Below are positions 34,999 to 43,726 of a stretch of 64,000 nt of DNA, piece after piece. The stretch lies in contig NZ_JBPZGZ010000001.1 of NCBI RefSeq assembly GCF_051857475.1, positions 1,798,001 to 1,862,000 on the forward strand. The letters run 5' to 3'. How positions within the stretch are numbered: position 1 is the stretch's first letter; each line of letters begins with the position of its first letter. The notes beneath the pieces were generated by a model. It was not told the DNA's origin. It worked only from the letters and a program-made list of their open reading frames with translations, and did no database searches. A program made the translations under genes and the position numbers. Origin of the DNA: Pelomonas sp051857475. Lineage in GTDB: Bacteria > Pseudomonadota > Gammaproteobacteria > Burkholderiales > Burkholderiaceae_C.

Positions 34999-36714
34999 TC
35001 AGCCCGGCAGCCAGAGCTTGCGGAAGTCCATCCAACCGCAACGCGCCAGCGACACGCCGCCGAGATGGGGCGCGTGCTCCAGTTGCTGCATCAGGTGGCG
35101 CATGGGCAGCAGCGCCCCGGCACGTGTGACCTGGGCGAAGCCAGCCTCCATCGCCGCCTGCCGGCGCGCCGGCGAAGGATCGGCGGCAATGGCCTGGCAG
35201 TGCCTGGCCAGCGTGCGCTTCAAGCCCTCGGGCAACCAGGCATGGAAGCTCGAGCCGTTGGACAGGTGCTCGAACATGCCGAACTCCATGTCGTCGGACA
35301 GCACCTCGCCCGACACCGCCATGTCAGCGTGCCGGTGCCAGCGGCGCGTCGCGAACTGCGGCGCGGGCTGCACCTCCAGCTGTACGCGCGTGCCCACCGC
35401 CTCCCAGGCGGCCGCCACGCTGCGCGCCAGCGCGATGAGATCGGCCAGTTCATAGGTCACCAGCAGCAGTTGCCTGGGCGGCGCCAGCGCGCGCAGGCTG
35501 CCGGGCTCAGGAACGGGCGCGTGATCCCAGCCGGGCCGCCAGCCGGTCGCGATGCGAAAGCGTTCGCCGAGAGCCGTGCGGGCCACATGGCTGCGCAGCC
35601 AGTGGCCGATGGCGCAGCGCGCTGCGCTGGTCGCGAACGTGGCTCGCGCGGGGTTGAGCAGCAGAAACTCGCAGCCCTGCTCGGCCTGCTCCATGGTCCG
35701 CCAGGCCGGCGCCTCGGGCGTCGCGCGGGCCAGTTGACCGATCTTGAGGTCCACCGCCGGCAGCTCGCTGCCCGCAGCCACCACCCAGAGGTCAATCTCA
35801 TCGATCAGCGGACGCACACCCCAGTAGCCCTCGAAGGCCACCAGGGTGGCTCGGTGCTCGTTGTTGCGCACCAGGCGGAAGGCGCCGGCACCGATGGGCA
35901 GCGTGGCGAAGTCGGCGCGATGCCAGTCGCCTTCCGGCAGGATGACGCCGCTGTGGTGGGCCAGGCGGTGGGGCATCAGGTGATCGGGCGCGCTCAGCTG
36001 CATCTCGATGCACTGGCCGGCGGTGTTCACGGTCAGCAGATGCGCCATCAGCGCGCGATGCGGCCCGGGCGCGTCGCGCAGCCTCAGCAGCGTGGCCGCC
36101 ACGTCCTGCGCTCGCAGCGGCCGCCCATCCTGGAATCGCAGGCCGGGCCTCAGCCAGAAGCGCCACTGCCGGCCGTCGTCGCTGGCCTCCCAGTGGTGGG
36201 CCAACGCGGGGCGGATGGACTCCGCCTCGCGGTCATACATCGTCAGCCCATCGCAGAGCTGGCTGACGATGTGGGACTCGGTGCGTCGCGTCACACCCTG
36301 CGGGTCCAGGGCATGCAGCGGCCGGTAGAAGGGGATGCGCAACCCACCACCCGGCGTCGCGCCGAGGAAGGCCGGCAGCGCCTGGCGGATGCGCGAGCGC
36401 GCGGCCACCGGCAGGCCGCTGAAGGCCGCTTCCACGCGCCCTTCTTCGAGCAGGCGCTGCAGCTGCTGCACGCGCAGCACGGCCGGGTCCTGGCGCAGGC
36501 TCAGCTCCGACAGCTGGCCGCGCCCCCGCCCCGGCTTCCACGCCAGCCAGCCCAGCGCCTGCATGCGGGACAGCAACAGCCGCGCATTGCGCTCACCGCA
36601 GCACAGGCGCTCGGCCACCGTGGCCAGCGGCAGCTGCGAACGCTCGGGCAGGCCTTCGGCCAGGCGGATGTACTGCTCCACCAGCTGGGTGGGGCGCTGA
36701 GAGTCTGGCGGCAT
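34999..36714 (-). CDS. SgrR-like transcriptional regulator (HTH plus solute-binding domain)
   Basis: A 571-residue protein. Residues 1-115 form an SgrR-type winged helix (LATVAERLCCGERNARLLLS, LGWLAWKPGRGRGQLSEL). From about 125 on it resembles a family-5 extracellular solute-binding domain without a signal peptide (IPFYRPLHALDPQGVTRRTE, WLRPGLRFQDGRPLRAQDVA). E. coli SgrR senses glucose-phosphate stress and activates sgrS and, through it, affects the sugar exporter setA. Here the divergent neighbour 100 bases away is an MFS exporter, so the two probably form a regulator-transporter pair. The effector is unknown. Confidence 0.88.
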   Translation of the reverse strand: MPPDSQRPTQLVEQYIRLAEGLPERSQLPLATVAERLCCGERNARLLLSRMQALGWLAWKPGRGRGQLSELSLRQDPAVLRVQQLQRLLEEGRVEAAFSGLPVAARSRIRQALPAFLGATPGGGLRIPFYRPLHALDPQGVTRRTESHIVSQLCDGLTMYDREAESIRPALAHHWEASDDGRQWRFWLRPGLRFQDGRPLRAQDVAATLLRLRDAPGPHRALMAHLLTVNTAGQCIEMQLSAPDHLMPHRLAHHSGVILPEGDWHRADFATLPIGAGAFRLVRNNEHRATLVAFEGYWGVRPLIDEIDLWVVAAGSELPAVDLKIGQLARATPEAPAWRTMEQAEQGCEFLLLNPARATFATSAARCAIGHWLRSHVARTALGERFRIATGWRPGWDHAPVPEPGSLRALAPPRQLLLVTYELADLIALARSVAAAWEAVGTRVQLEVQPAPQFATRRWHRHADMAVSGEVLSDDMEFGMFEHLSNGSSFHAWLPEGLKRTLARHCQAIAADPSPARRQAAMEAGFAQVTRAGALLPMRHLMQQLEHAPHLGGVSLARCGWMDFRKLWLPG

Positions 36715-36814
36715 GCATCGAGGAAGAAAAGCGGAAATCGAGGCGCCATTCTGTCCTCTTATGTTTTCCGCCTTGCGTGGACACTCGCGCCGCTTCCCGG
36801 CTTGGCTCCTCGCA

Positions 36815-38005
36815 ATGACCGCGTCTTCGCTCTGGCAACACCTCGGCTTTCGCCGCCTCTACCTCTCCTCGGCCAGCTTCGTGCTCGGCACGCAGATCTA
36901 CCAGCTGGCCCTGCCGCTGATCTTCTACGAGCTGACCCGCTCCGCCGCGGTCATGACCAGCGTGCGCGCCGTCGAGCTGCTGCCCAATCTGCTGCTGGCC
37001 ATGTTCATCGGCGTCTGGGTGGATCGCATCGACCGCGGCCGCTGGGCGCGCCGCGCGATGACGGGCATGGTGGCGTTGATGGGCCTGCAGGCCCTGCTGC
37101 TGCCGCAGGGTGCGCAGATGCTGCCCCTCATGCTGCCCTGCACCTTCGTGCTGATGGCGCTGAACTACCTCTATGGCATCTGCCGCATGGGGCTGGTGAA
37201 GGAGATGCTGCCCGAGACCCTGCTGCTGCCGGCCACTGGCCAGCTGACCGTGCTGTCCCAGGTGGCGGCCGTCATCGGCCCGGCCATTGCCGGCGCCTTG
37301 GTGGGCTGGCAGCTGTCGCTGGGGCTGTGGGTGCCCATGGCCGCCCTGCTGCTGGCCGCGGCCCTGTTGCGGGGGCTGGACCTGCCCGAGCGGCCTTTCG
37401 TCGCTGCGGGCTTCTGGCAGGACTGGCGCGCGGGCGTGCGCGTATTGCGCAGCAACCGGCCGCTGTGGCATCTGACCTGGCTGGTGGTGCTGATCAACGG
37501 CAGCACCGGCGTCGTGGAAGTGCTGTTCCTTTTCCGCGCCCGCGATGAACTGGGGCTGCCGCCCGCGACGCTCGGCCTGCTCTACGCGATGGCGGGTCTG
37601 GGCGGGATTGCCGGCGGCCTGTGCTGCAGCCGCTTGCGCGTCCGCTTCGGCCTGGGGCGGCTGATGGTGCTCGGCCTCGCGCTGGAGGCGGTCAGCATGC
37701 TGATGCTGGCCTGGGCCAGTGCCCTGCCCGCCCTGGTCGGCGCACTCACCCTCAACAGCTTTGCCATCGTGACCGGCAACGTGTGTGTCTGGGGCTTCCG
37801 GCAGGAAAGCACACCCGGCCCCTTCATCGGCCGCATCTCAGGACTGACGGGCTCGATCTTCAAGCTGGTCATGCCGCTGACCCTGCTGCTGTCCGGCCAG
37901 CTCGCCGCGGACCAAAGGCTGGGCGGCCTGCTCAGCGCCTGTGCCGCAGCACAGCTGCTGACGATGCTGGCCATGCGCTTTTCGGCCGTCTACCCGGTGC
38001 GCTGA
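36815..38005 (+). CDS. MFS transporter (divergent from SgrR-like regulator)
   Basis: A 396-residue inner-membrane protein with about 10-12 hydrophobic segments and the MFS loop GVWVDRIDRGRWARR between helices 2 and 3. It resembles MFS_3-type efflux carriers. Starts upstream (36713, 36761) would add a charged, non-membrane stretch, so MTASSLWQHLGFRRLYLSS was chosen. The pairing with an SgrR-like regulator parallels sgrR-setA in E. coli and suggests export of a sugar or related solute; substrate not shown by sequence. It converges with the nitronate monooxygenase gene. Confidence 0.82.
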   Translation: MTASSLWQHLGFRRLYLSSASFVLGTQIYQLALPLIFYELTRSAAVMTSVRAVELLPNLLLAMFIGVWVDRIDRGRWARRAMTGMVALMGLQALLLPQGAQMLPLMLPCTFVLMALNYLYGICRMGLVKEMLPETLLLPATGQLTVLSQVAAVIGPAIAGALVGWQLSLGLWVPMAALLLAAALLRGLDLPERPFVAAGFWQDWRAGVRVLRSNRPLWHLTWLVVLINGSTGVVEVLFLFRARDELGLPPATLGLLYAMAGLGGIAGGLCCSRLRVRFGLGRLMVLGLALEAVSMLMLAWASALPALVGALTLNSFAIVTGNVCVWGFRQESTPGPFIGRISGLTGSIFKLVMPLTLLLSGQLAADQRLGGLLSACAAAQLLTMLAMRFSAVYPVR

Positions 38006-38051
38006 AAAGCAAACGGCCGCCCGAGGGCGCCGCCCTGTGCGTTGCGTCAGC

Positions 38052-39002
38052 TCAAAGAGCCAGACGCGCACGCGCTGCCGCGTATTCGCGCTTGAGGCGG
38101 CCGATCAGCTGCGCCGCCGGCACGACTTCCTTGACCGCGCCGATGCCCTGGCCGCTGCCCCAGATGTCCTTCCAGGCCTTGGCCGCGCCGCCGCCGAAGT
38201 TCATCTTGCTGGGATCGCTCTCCGGCAGGTTCTCGGGGTCCAGGCCAGCAGCCACCACGGAGCCGCGCAGGTAGTTGCCATGCACGCCGGTGAAGAGGTT
38301 GCTGTAGACGATGTCGTCGCTGTTGCTGGCGACGATCATCTGCTTGTACTCGTCGCTGGCGCGCGCTTCTTCGGTCGCGATGAAGGCCGAGCCGATATAG
38401 GCCAGGTCGGCGCCCATGGCCTGGGCGGCCAGGATGGCATCACCCGTGCCCATGGAGCCCGACAGAGCCACCGGGCCGTCAAACCATTCGCGGATCTCGT
38501 GGATAAGCGCAAACGGGCTCTTCACACCCGCGTGGCCGCCCGCACCCGCTGCAACCGCGATGAGGCCGTCGGCGCCCTTCTCGATGGCCTTCCTGGCGAA
38601 TTTGTTGTTGATGATGTCGTGCAGCACGATGCCACCCCAGGCGTGCACGGCCGCGTTGACGTCCTCGCGCGCACCCAGGCTCGTGATGACGATGGGCACC
38701 TTGTACTTGGCGCAGACCTGCATGTCGTGCTCGAGCCGCTCATTGCTCTTGTGCACGATCTGGTTGATGGCGAAAGGTGCGGCCGGCTTGTCCGGGTTGG
38801 CGCGGTTGTAGGCGGCCAGGGTCTCGGTGATCTCGGCCAGCCACTCGTCGAGCAGCTCGGCGGGCCGGGCGTTCAGCGCCGGCATGGAGCCGACGACGCC
38901 GGCCTTGCACTGCTCGATGACGAGCTTGGGGTTGCTGATGATGAACAGCGGCGAGCCGATGGCCGGCAGTGGCAGGTTCTTCAGGATTGCGGGCAAAGCC
39001 AA
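38052..39002 (-). CDS. Nitronate monooxygenase / 2-nitropropane dioxygenase-like
   Basis: FMN-dependent TIM-barrel enzyme, 316 residues. Recognisable stretches are LPAIGSPLFIISNPKLVIEQ, AGVVGSMPALNARP, the FMN-phosphate loop ADGLIAVAAGAGGHAG, and GADLAYIGSAFIATEEA. The best start is TTG at 39002 (LALPAILKNLP), six bases after AGGAGAG; upstream ATGs give an unlikely N-terminus. It follows the acyl-CoA dehydrogenase gene by 70 bases on the same strand. The spacer is nearly the same sequence as that between etfB and etfA. A role with nitroalkanes or enoyl compounds is inferred from family. Confidence 0.9.
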   Translation of the reverse strand: MALPAILKNLPLPAIGSPLFIISNPKLVIEQCKAGVVGSMPALNARPAELLDEWLAEITETLAAYNRANPDKPAAPFAINQIVHKSNERLEHDMQVCAKYKVPIVITSLGAREDVNAAVHAWGGIVLHDIINNKFARKAIEKGADGLIAVAAGAGGHAGVKSPFALIHEIREWFDGPVALSGSMGTGDAILAAQAMGADLAYIGSAFIATEEARASDEYKQMIVASNSDDIVYSNLFTGVHGNYLRGSVVAAGLDPENLPESDPSKMNFGGGAAKAWKDIWGSGQGIGAVKEVVPAAQLIGRLKREYAAARARLAL

Positions 39003-39072
39003 GTCAGTCTCTCCTAGTCTGTTGAGGTCGGAGCACGCGCGCAGTGCGCGCATGGTCCAACCCGCAAGGTCA
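39003..39072 (-). repeat. Intercistronic element copy B (acyl-CoA dehydrogenase / nitronate monooxygenase)
   Basis: This 70-base spacer aligns along its whole length with the etfB-etfA spacer. Shared blocks include CCTAGTC, GTTGAGG, GAGC, CCCGCAA and TCAGA in the same order, with a central GC hairpin (GCGCGC-AGT-GCGCGC) that has changed in sequence but not in form. On the coding strand the element ends in the ribosome binding site GACTAGGA. Confidence 0.7.
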
Positions 39073-40860
39073 TCAGAATGCTTCGAGCGACAGTTCGGTG
39101 ACGCTGTCCGCGCCGTCCACGATGGCGGCACGCAGCGAGGCCGTGCGCGGCAGGATGTGCTCGGCATAGAAGCGCGCCGTCGTGATCTTGGCGGCCATGA
39201 ATTCCTTGTCAGTCGCCAAGGCGTCTTCGGCAGCCATCAGGGCACGCGCGAGTTGCCAGCCGGCGACGAGATTGCCCGCCAGCATCAGATAGGGGACCGA
39301 ACCGGCGTACGCGGCGTTGGGGTTGGCCTTGGCCGAGCCGGCGATGAAGTCGACCACGGCGAGGAAGTCCTCGCGCGAAGCGCGCAGGGCCTTGAGCACC
39401 GCGCGGGCGGCGACGCTGTCGCGCTTGGCAAGAGCCGCCTCCGTCACTTCGATCTGGCCCGCGATGCCTCGTGCCAGCTGGCCGCCGTCGCGCGAGGTCT
39501 TGCGGCCAACGAGGTCATTGGCCTGGATGGCTGTCGTGCCTTCGTAGATGGTCAGGATCTTGGCGTCGCGGTAGTACTGGGCCGCGCCGGTCTCCTCGAT
39601 GAAGCCCATGCCGCCATGCACCTGCACGCCCAGCGAGGTGACTTCCAGGCTCATCTCGGTGCTGTAGCCCTTCACCAGCGGCACCATGAAGTCGTAGAAG
39701 GCCTGGTTCTGCTTGCGCGCTTCGGCGTCGGGGTGGTGATGGGCGGCGTCGAAGGCGGCGGCGGCGGTACTGGCCATCGCGCGGCAGCCTTCGGTCAGTG
39801 AGCGCATCGTCATCAGCATGCGGCGCACATCCGGGTGATGAATGATGGCGGCGCTGCCGGCCACCGAGCCGTCCACCGGGCGCGACTGCACGCGGTCCTT
39901 GGCGTAGGCCACGGCCTTTTGATAGGCGCGGTCGGCGATGGCGATGCCCTGCAGGCCCACGCCGTAGCGGGCCGCGTTCATCATGATGAACATGTACTCC
40001 AGGCCGCGGTTCTCCTGGCCGATCAGCGTGCCGATGGCGCCGCCGTGGTCGCCGAACTGCAGCACCGCCGTCGGGCTGGCCTTGATGCCCATCTTGTGCT
40101 CGATGGACACGCAGTGGGCGTCGTTGCGGGCGCCCAGGCTGCCATCGGCGTTGACCATGAACTTCGGCACCAGGAACAGGCTGATGCCCTTCACGCCCTC
40201 CGGCGCGCCGGCCACGCGGGCCAGCACGAGGTGCACGATGTTCTCGGCCATGTCGTGCTCACCATAGGTGATGAAAATCTTGGTGCCGAAGATCTTGTAG
40301 GTGCCGTCACCCTGAGGCTCGGCGCGCGTGCGCACCAGGGCCAGGTCCGAGCCGGCCTGCGGCTCGGTCAGGTTCATCGTGCCCGTCCACGAGCCGTCCA
40401 GCAGCTTGGGGATGTAGGTGGCGCGTTGCTCGTCACTGCCCGCGGTCAGCAGCGCCTCGACGGCACCGTCGGTCAGCAGCGGGCACAACGCGAAGCTCAT
40501 GTTGGCCGACTGCAGCATCTCGTTGCAGGCCGCGGCGATGGTCTTGGGCGCGCCCTGGCCACCGAACTCGGGCGGGTGCACCAGGCCCTGCCAGCCGCCC
40601 TCGGCATAGGCGCGGAAGGCCTGCTTGAAGCCCGGCGTGGTGGTGACGACGCCGTCCTTCCAGCTGGAGGGGTTCTTGTCACCCTCGAAGTTCAGCGGCG
40701 CGATGACGTCCTGGGTCAGCTTGGCGCATTCGTCCAGCACCGCAGCGGCGGTGTCCAGGCCGAAATCGGCGAAGGCGGGGATCTGTTGGGTCAACGTCTC
40801 CAGGCCAGCGAGGTGCTGGATGTTGAAGAGCATGTCCTTGACGGGGGCTTGGTAACTCAT
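39073..40860 (-). CDS. Acyl-CoA dehydrogenase (large, C-terminal extended type)
   Basis: A 595-residue flavoprotein dehydrogenase with FAD, N-terminal, middle and catalytic C-terminal domains. Typical stretches are GWQGLVHPPEFGGQGAPKTI, MNLTEPQAGSDLALVRTRA, IKASPTAVLQFGD, GVQVHGGMGFIEETGAAQYY and ILTIYEGTTAIQANDLVGRK. The C-terminal extension is typical of the long FadE-like and AidB-like group used for medium or long acyl chains. It starts MSYQAPVKDMLFNIQHLA. Electrons pass to the ETF encoded just upstream; a terminator lies between the two. Confidence 0.93.
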   Translation of the reverse strand: MSYQAPVKDMLFNIQHLAGLETLTQQIPAFADFGLDTAAAVLDECAKLTQDVIAPLNFEGDKNPSSWKDGVVTTTPGFKQAFRAYAEGGWQGLVHPPEFGGQGAPKTIAAACNEMLQSANMSFALCPLLTDGAVEALLTAGSDEQRATYIPKLLDGSWTGTMNLTEPQAGSDLALVRTRAEPQGDGTYKIFGTKIFITYGEHDMAENIVHLVLARVAGAPEGVKGISLFLVPKFMVNADGSLGARNDAHCVSIEHKMGIKASPTAVLQFGDHGGAIGTLIGQENRGLEYMFIMMNAARYGVGLQGIAIADRAYQKAVAYAKDRVQSRPVDGSVAGSAAIIHHPDVRRMLMTMRSLTEGCRAMASTAAAAFDAAHHHPDAEARKQNQAFYDFMVPLVKGYSTEMSLEVTSLGVQVHGGMGFIEETGAAQYYRDAKILTIYEGTTAIQANDLVGRKTSRDGGQLARGIAGQIEVTEAALAKRDSVAARAVLKALRASREDFLAVVDFIAGSAKANPNAAYAGSVPYLMLAGNLVAGWQLARALMAAEDALATDKEFMAAKITTARFYAEHILPRTASLRAAIVDGADSVTELSLEAF

Positions 40861-40880
40861 TTGTTCCTCCAGGCGGAGAC

Positions 40881-40916
40881 AAAAAGGGCGCCGCGACAGA
40901 CGAAGTCGGGGCGCCC
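40881..40916 (-). terminator. Intrinsic terminator after etfBA
   Basis: On the minus strand GGGCGCC...GGCGCCC plus an inner GACTT/GTCG pairing make a long stem followed by five T residues. It lies between etfA and the acyl-CoA dehydrogenase, so the two units are at least partly separate. Confidence 0.7.
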
Positions 40917-40938
40917 GAGGTGCGGTTGGCGCTTGGGT

Positions 40939-41871
40939 TTACAGCGCGTTGACGAGTTCCGGCACGGCCGTGAACAGGTCGGCTTCCAGGCCGTAGTCGG
41001 CCACCGAGAAGATCGGGGCTTCCGGATCCTTGTTGATGGCGACGATGACCTTGGAGTCCTTCATGCCGGCCAGATGCTGGATGGCGCCGGAGATGCCGCA
41101 GGCCACATACAGCTGGGGCGCGACGATCTTGCCGGTCTGGCCGACCTGCCAGTCGTTGGGGGCGTAGCCCGCGTCCACGGCGGCGCGCGAGGCGCCCAGG
41201 GCGGCACCCAGCTTGTCGGCCAGCGGCGTCAGCACTTCCATGAACTTGTCGTTCGAACCCAGGGCACGGCCGCCGGACACGATGATCTTGGCGGCGGTCA
41301 GCTCGGGGCGGTCGCTCTTGGTGACTTCACGGCCCACAAAGCTGCTCTTGCCCGAATCGGCAGCGGCGGCAGCGGACTCGACAGCGGCGGAGCCACCGGT
41401 GGACGCTGCCGGGTCGAAACCGGTCGTGCGCACGGTGATGACCTTGGTGGCATCGGCGCTCTGCACGGTGGCGATGGCGTTGCCGGCGTAGATCGGGCGC
41501 TCGAAGGTGTCGGCGCTGACGACCTTGGTGATGTCGCTGATCTGGCCCACGTCCAGCAACGCGGCGACGCGCGGAGCGACGTTCTTGCCCGCGGCGGTGG
41601 CCGGGAACAGGATGTGGCTGTAGCCCGAGGCCAGCGCGATGACCTGCGCGGCGACGTTCTCGGCCAGGCCTTCGGCCAGGGCGGCGGAGTCGGCGTGCAG
41701 GACCTTGGCGACGCCGGCAATCTGCGCGGCGGCCGCAGCGGCAGCACCAGCATTGTGGCCGGCCACCAGCACATGCACATCGCCGCCCAGGGCAGCAGCG
41801 GCGGTGACGGTGTTCAGGGTGGCGGCCTTCAGGGTGCCGTGGTCGTGTTCGGCAATGACGAGTGCAGTCAT
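40939..41871 (-). CDS. etfA: Electron transfer flavoprotein alpha subunit
   Basis: FAD-binding subunit of ETF, 310 residues. The C-terminal FAD domain has YVACGISGAIQHLAGMKDSK and AINKDPEAPIFSVADYGLEA, which are diagnostic. It pairs with etfB and carries electrons from acyl-CoA dehydrogenases to ETF-ubiquinone oxidoreductase. It starts MTALVIAEHDHGTLKAATLN, preceded by AGGAAAT. It follows etfB by 78 bases. Confidence 0.97.
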   Translation of the reverse strand: MTALVIAEHDHGTLKAATLNTVTAAAALGGDVHVLVAGHNAGAAAAAAAQIAGVAKVLHADSAALAEGLAENVAAQVIALASGYSHILFPATAAGKNVAPRVAALLDVGQISDITKVVSADTFERPIYAGNAIATVQSADATKVITVRTTGFDPAASTGGSAAVESAAAAADSGKSSFVGREVTKSDRPELTAAKIIVSGGRALGSNDKFMEVLTPLADKLGAALGASRAAVDAGYAPNDWQVGQTGKIVAPQLYVACGISGAIQHLAGMKDSKVIVAINKDPEAPIFSVADYGLEADLFTAVPELVNAL

Positions 41872-41949
41872 CTCAATATTTCCTAGTCAGTTGAGGACAG
41901 AGCTGGCGGCTGCGCCGCTGCGGTCTGTCCCGCAAAGTTCTCAGATGGC
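41872..41949 (-). repeat. Intercistronic element copy A (etfB / etfA)
   Basis: A 78-base spacer homologous to copy B at 39003-39072. It has a nested hairpin: GGACAGA with TCTGTCC outside and GCGGC with GCCGC inside (about 41895-41929). The ribosome binding site of etfA forms its downstream end on the coding strand. Confidence 0.7.
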
Positions 41950-42705
41950 TTAGATGACCTTGGCTTCGGTCTTGAGCTTGGTGACGAGGGTGGCGACATC
42001 GGGCACCTTGACGCCAGCCCCGCGCTTGGGCGGCTCGCTGACCTTCAGCGTCTTGATGCGCGGAGCGACGTCCACACCCAGGTCGGCCGGCTTGACGATG
42101 TCGAGCTGCTTCTTCTTGGCCTTCATGATGTTGGGCAGCGTCACGTAGCGCGGCTCGTTCAGGCGCAGGTCGGTCGTCACCACGGCCGGCAGGCTCAGGG
42201 ACACGGTCTCGAGGCCGCCGTCCACTTCACGCGTGACGGAGACCTTGTCGCCGGCCACTTCCACCTTGGAGGCAAAAGTGCCCTGCGGCATGCCCGTCAG
42301 CGCGGCCAGCATCTGGCCGGTCTGGTTGCAATCGTCATCGATGGCCTGCTTGCCCAGGATGACCAGCGAAGGGCCTTCCTTGTCGACCAGGGCCTTCAGC
42401 AGCTTGGCGACGGCCAGGGGCTGCAGCTCGAGGTCGGCGGGGGTTTCGACCAGGATGGCGCGGTCGGCGCCGATGGCCATGGCGGTGCGCAGGGTTTCCT
42501 GGCACTGGGTGACGCCGCAGGACACGGCGATCACCTCGGTGACGGCGCCCTTCTCCTTCAGGCGCACAGCCTCTTCGACGGCGATCTCGTCGAAGGGGTT
42601 CATCGACATCTTCACATTGGCGATATCAACGCCCGTGCCGTCGCTCTTCACGCGCACCTTGACGTTGTAGTCGACGACGCGTTTGACAGGGACCAAGACC
42701 TTCAT
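41950..42705 (-). CDS. etfB: Electron transfer flavoprotein beta subunit
   Basis: A 251-residue AMP-binding partner of EtfA. It starts MKVLVPVKRVVDYNVKVRV and contains NPFDEIAVEEAVRLKEKGAV and LGKQAIDDDCNQTGQMLAAL, the ETF-beta signature region. GGAG precedes the ATG. Two palindromic motifs upstream (42724-42739 and around 42786-42793) suggest control by fatty-acid or branched-chain amino acid catabolism regulators. Confidence 0.97.
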   Translation of the reverse strand: MKVLVPVKRVVDYNVKVRVKSDGTGVDIANVKMSMNPFDEIAVEEAVRLKEKGAVTEVIAVSCGVTQCQETLRTAMAIGADRAILVETPADLELQPLAVAKLLKALVDKEGPSLVILGKQAIDDDCNQTGQMLAALTGMPQGTFASKVEVAGDKVSVTREVDGGLETVSLSLPAVVTTDLRLNEPRYVTLPNIMKAKKKQLDIVKPADLGVDVAPRIKTLKVSEPPKRGAGVKVPDVATLVTKLKTEAKVI

Positions 42706-42723
42706 CGAAAACTCCAGCTCGAA

Positions 42724-42739
42724 TTGACGTAAACGTTAA
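42724..42739. promoter_or_regulatory. LiuR-like operator upstream of etfB
   Basis: TTGACGTAAACGTTAA is a near-perfect inverted repeat (one mismatch) that begins 19 bases before the etfB start. It resembles, from memory, the TTKACGTAAACGTMAA-type sites of LiuR, a MerR-family regulator of branched-chain amino acid and fatty acid catabolism genes. It overlaps the expected transcription start behind TAGAAT (42744-42749), a repressor position. A second 8-bp palindrome ACGATCGT is at 42786-42793. Confidence 0.5.
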
Positions 42740-42879
42740 TCAGATTCTAAGGGGCGCTCCTCGCGGGAGCCGGGCCTAAAAAAGCACGATCGTTCGATTC
42801 TAGCCAGACCCAACTTGGCCGCGGACGAAGCTTTTCTGGAGAGGCCTCTCGAATTCGTGAAGCTAGACTGCTTTTGCCC

Positions 42880-43713
42880 ATGCAGATTGATTCCTCCCCG
42901 AGCCGAGAGATCGGCGTCTTCGACTCCGGTGTCGGTGGCTTCACCGTGCTGCGCGAACTGCGCACGCTACTGCCCTCCGCGCGTCTGCGCTACCTCGCCG
43001 ACACGGCCTATGCCCCCTATGGCAATCGCAGCCCCGATGAGATCCGGGCGCGCAGCATCGCCATCAGCGAGCACCTGATCGAACGGGGTGCCGAACTCAT
43101 CGTCGTCGCCTGCAACACGGCCACGGCCCATGCCATCGAGGCCTTGCGCGAGCGCTGGCCCGCCCTGCCCTTCGTCGGTACCGAGCCGGGCATCAAGCCC
43201 GCGGTCGCGGCGACGCGCAATGGCCGCATCGGCCTGTTGGCCACGCCTTCCACCGCCGCCAGCGCCCGGCTGCGCGCGCTGATCGAAAGGCATATCGGCG
43301 ACCGGCAGGTCGTTGTGCAGGTCGTTGTGCAGGGCTGCGCCGGCGTCGTCGACCGCATCGAGGCCGGCGACCTGGGCAGCGCCGAGTTGCAGGCCCTCGT
43401 CGACCGCTATTGCGAGCCCCTGCGCGCCGCCGGCGTGGACACAGCCTTGCTGGGCTGCACCCACTATCCCTTCATCGAACCGCTGTGGCAGGCTGCGCTG
43501 GGTCCTGAGGTCGAGTTGCTGCGCATCGAGACCGCCGTCGCGCGTCGGGCGCTCAGCCTGTGGACACCCACCGAAGGTGACATCCCCGCACTGGACATCG
43601 AGACCAGCGGCGATCCTGTTGCCCTGCAGCGCTGGATAGGCCGCGTGCTGGGCTGGCAGGACACCGCCGTACAGGCCTGGCAGCCGCAAAGCAAAACGGC
43701 CAGCAGTTGCTGA
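42880..43713 (+). CDS. murI: Glutamate racemase
   Basis: Makes D-glutamate for peptidoglycan. The product has 277 residues with the two catalytic cysteines in VVACNTATAHA (Cys78) and LLGCTHYPFIE (Cys193), and the N-terminal IGVFDSGVGGFTVLRELR. The ATG at 42880 is preferred over an in-frame TTG two codons earlier. A 12-base tandem duplication (43306-43332) adds four residues, VVVQVVVQG, in the middle of the protein; the reading frame is kept. Monocistronic, convergent with the tRNA cluster. Confidence 0.95.
   Translation: MQIDSSPSREIGVFDSGVGGFTVLRELRTLLPSARLRYLADTAYAPYGNRSPDEIRARSIAISEHLIERGAELIVVACNTATAHAIEALRERWPALPFVGTEPGIKPAVAATRNGRIGLLATPSTAASARLRALIERHIGDRQVVVQVVVQGCAGVVDRIEAGDLGSAELQALVDRYCEPLRAAGVDTALLGCTHYPFIEPLWQAALGPEVELLRIETAVARRALSLWTPTEGDIPALDIETSGDPVALQRWIGRVLGWQDTAVQAWQPQSKTASSC
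43306..43332 (+). repeat. 12-base tandem duplication inside murI
   Basis: CAGGTCGTTGTG occurs twice in direct succession (43306-43317, 43318-43329), followed by CAG. It encodes VVVQVVVQ, in phase, and looks like a recent slippage event. Confidence 0.9.
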
Positions 43714-43726
43714 CCGTTGAGAGGAT

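Noticed and set aside
35065..37548. 827-codon plus-strand frame opposite the SgrR-like gene
   Set aside because: It runs through the divergent promoter region and overlaps two supported genes; the translation shows no domain.
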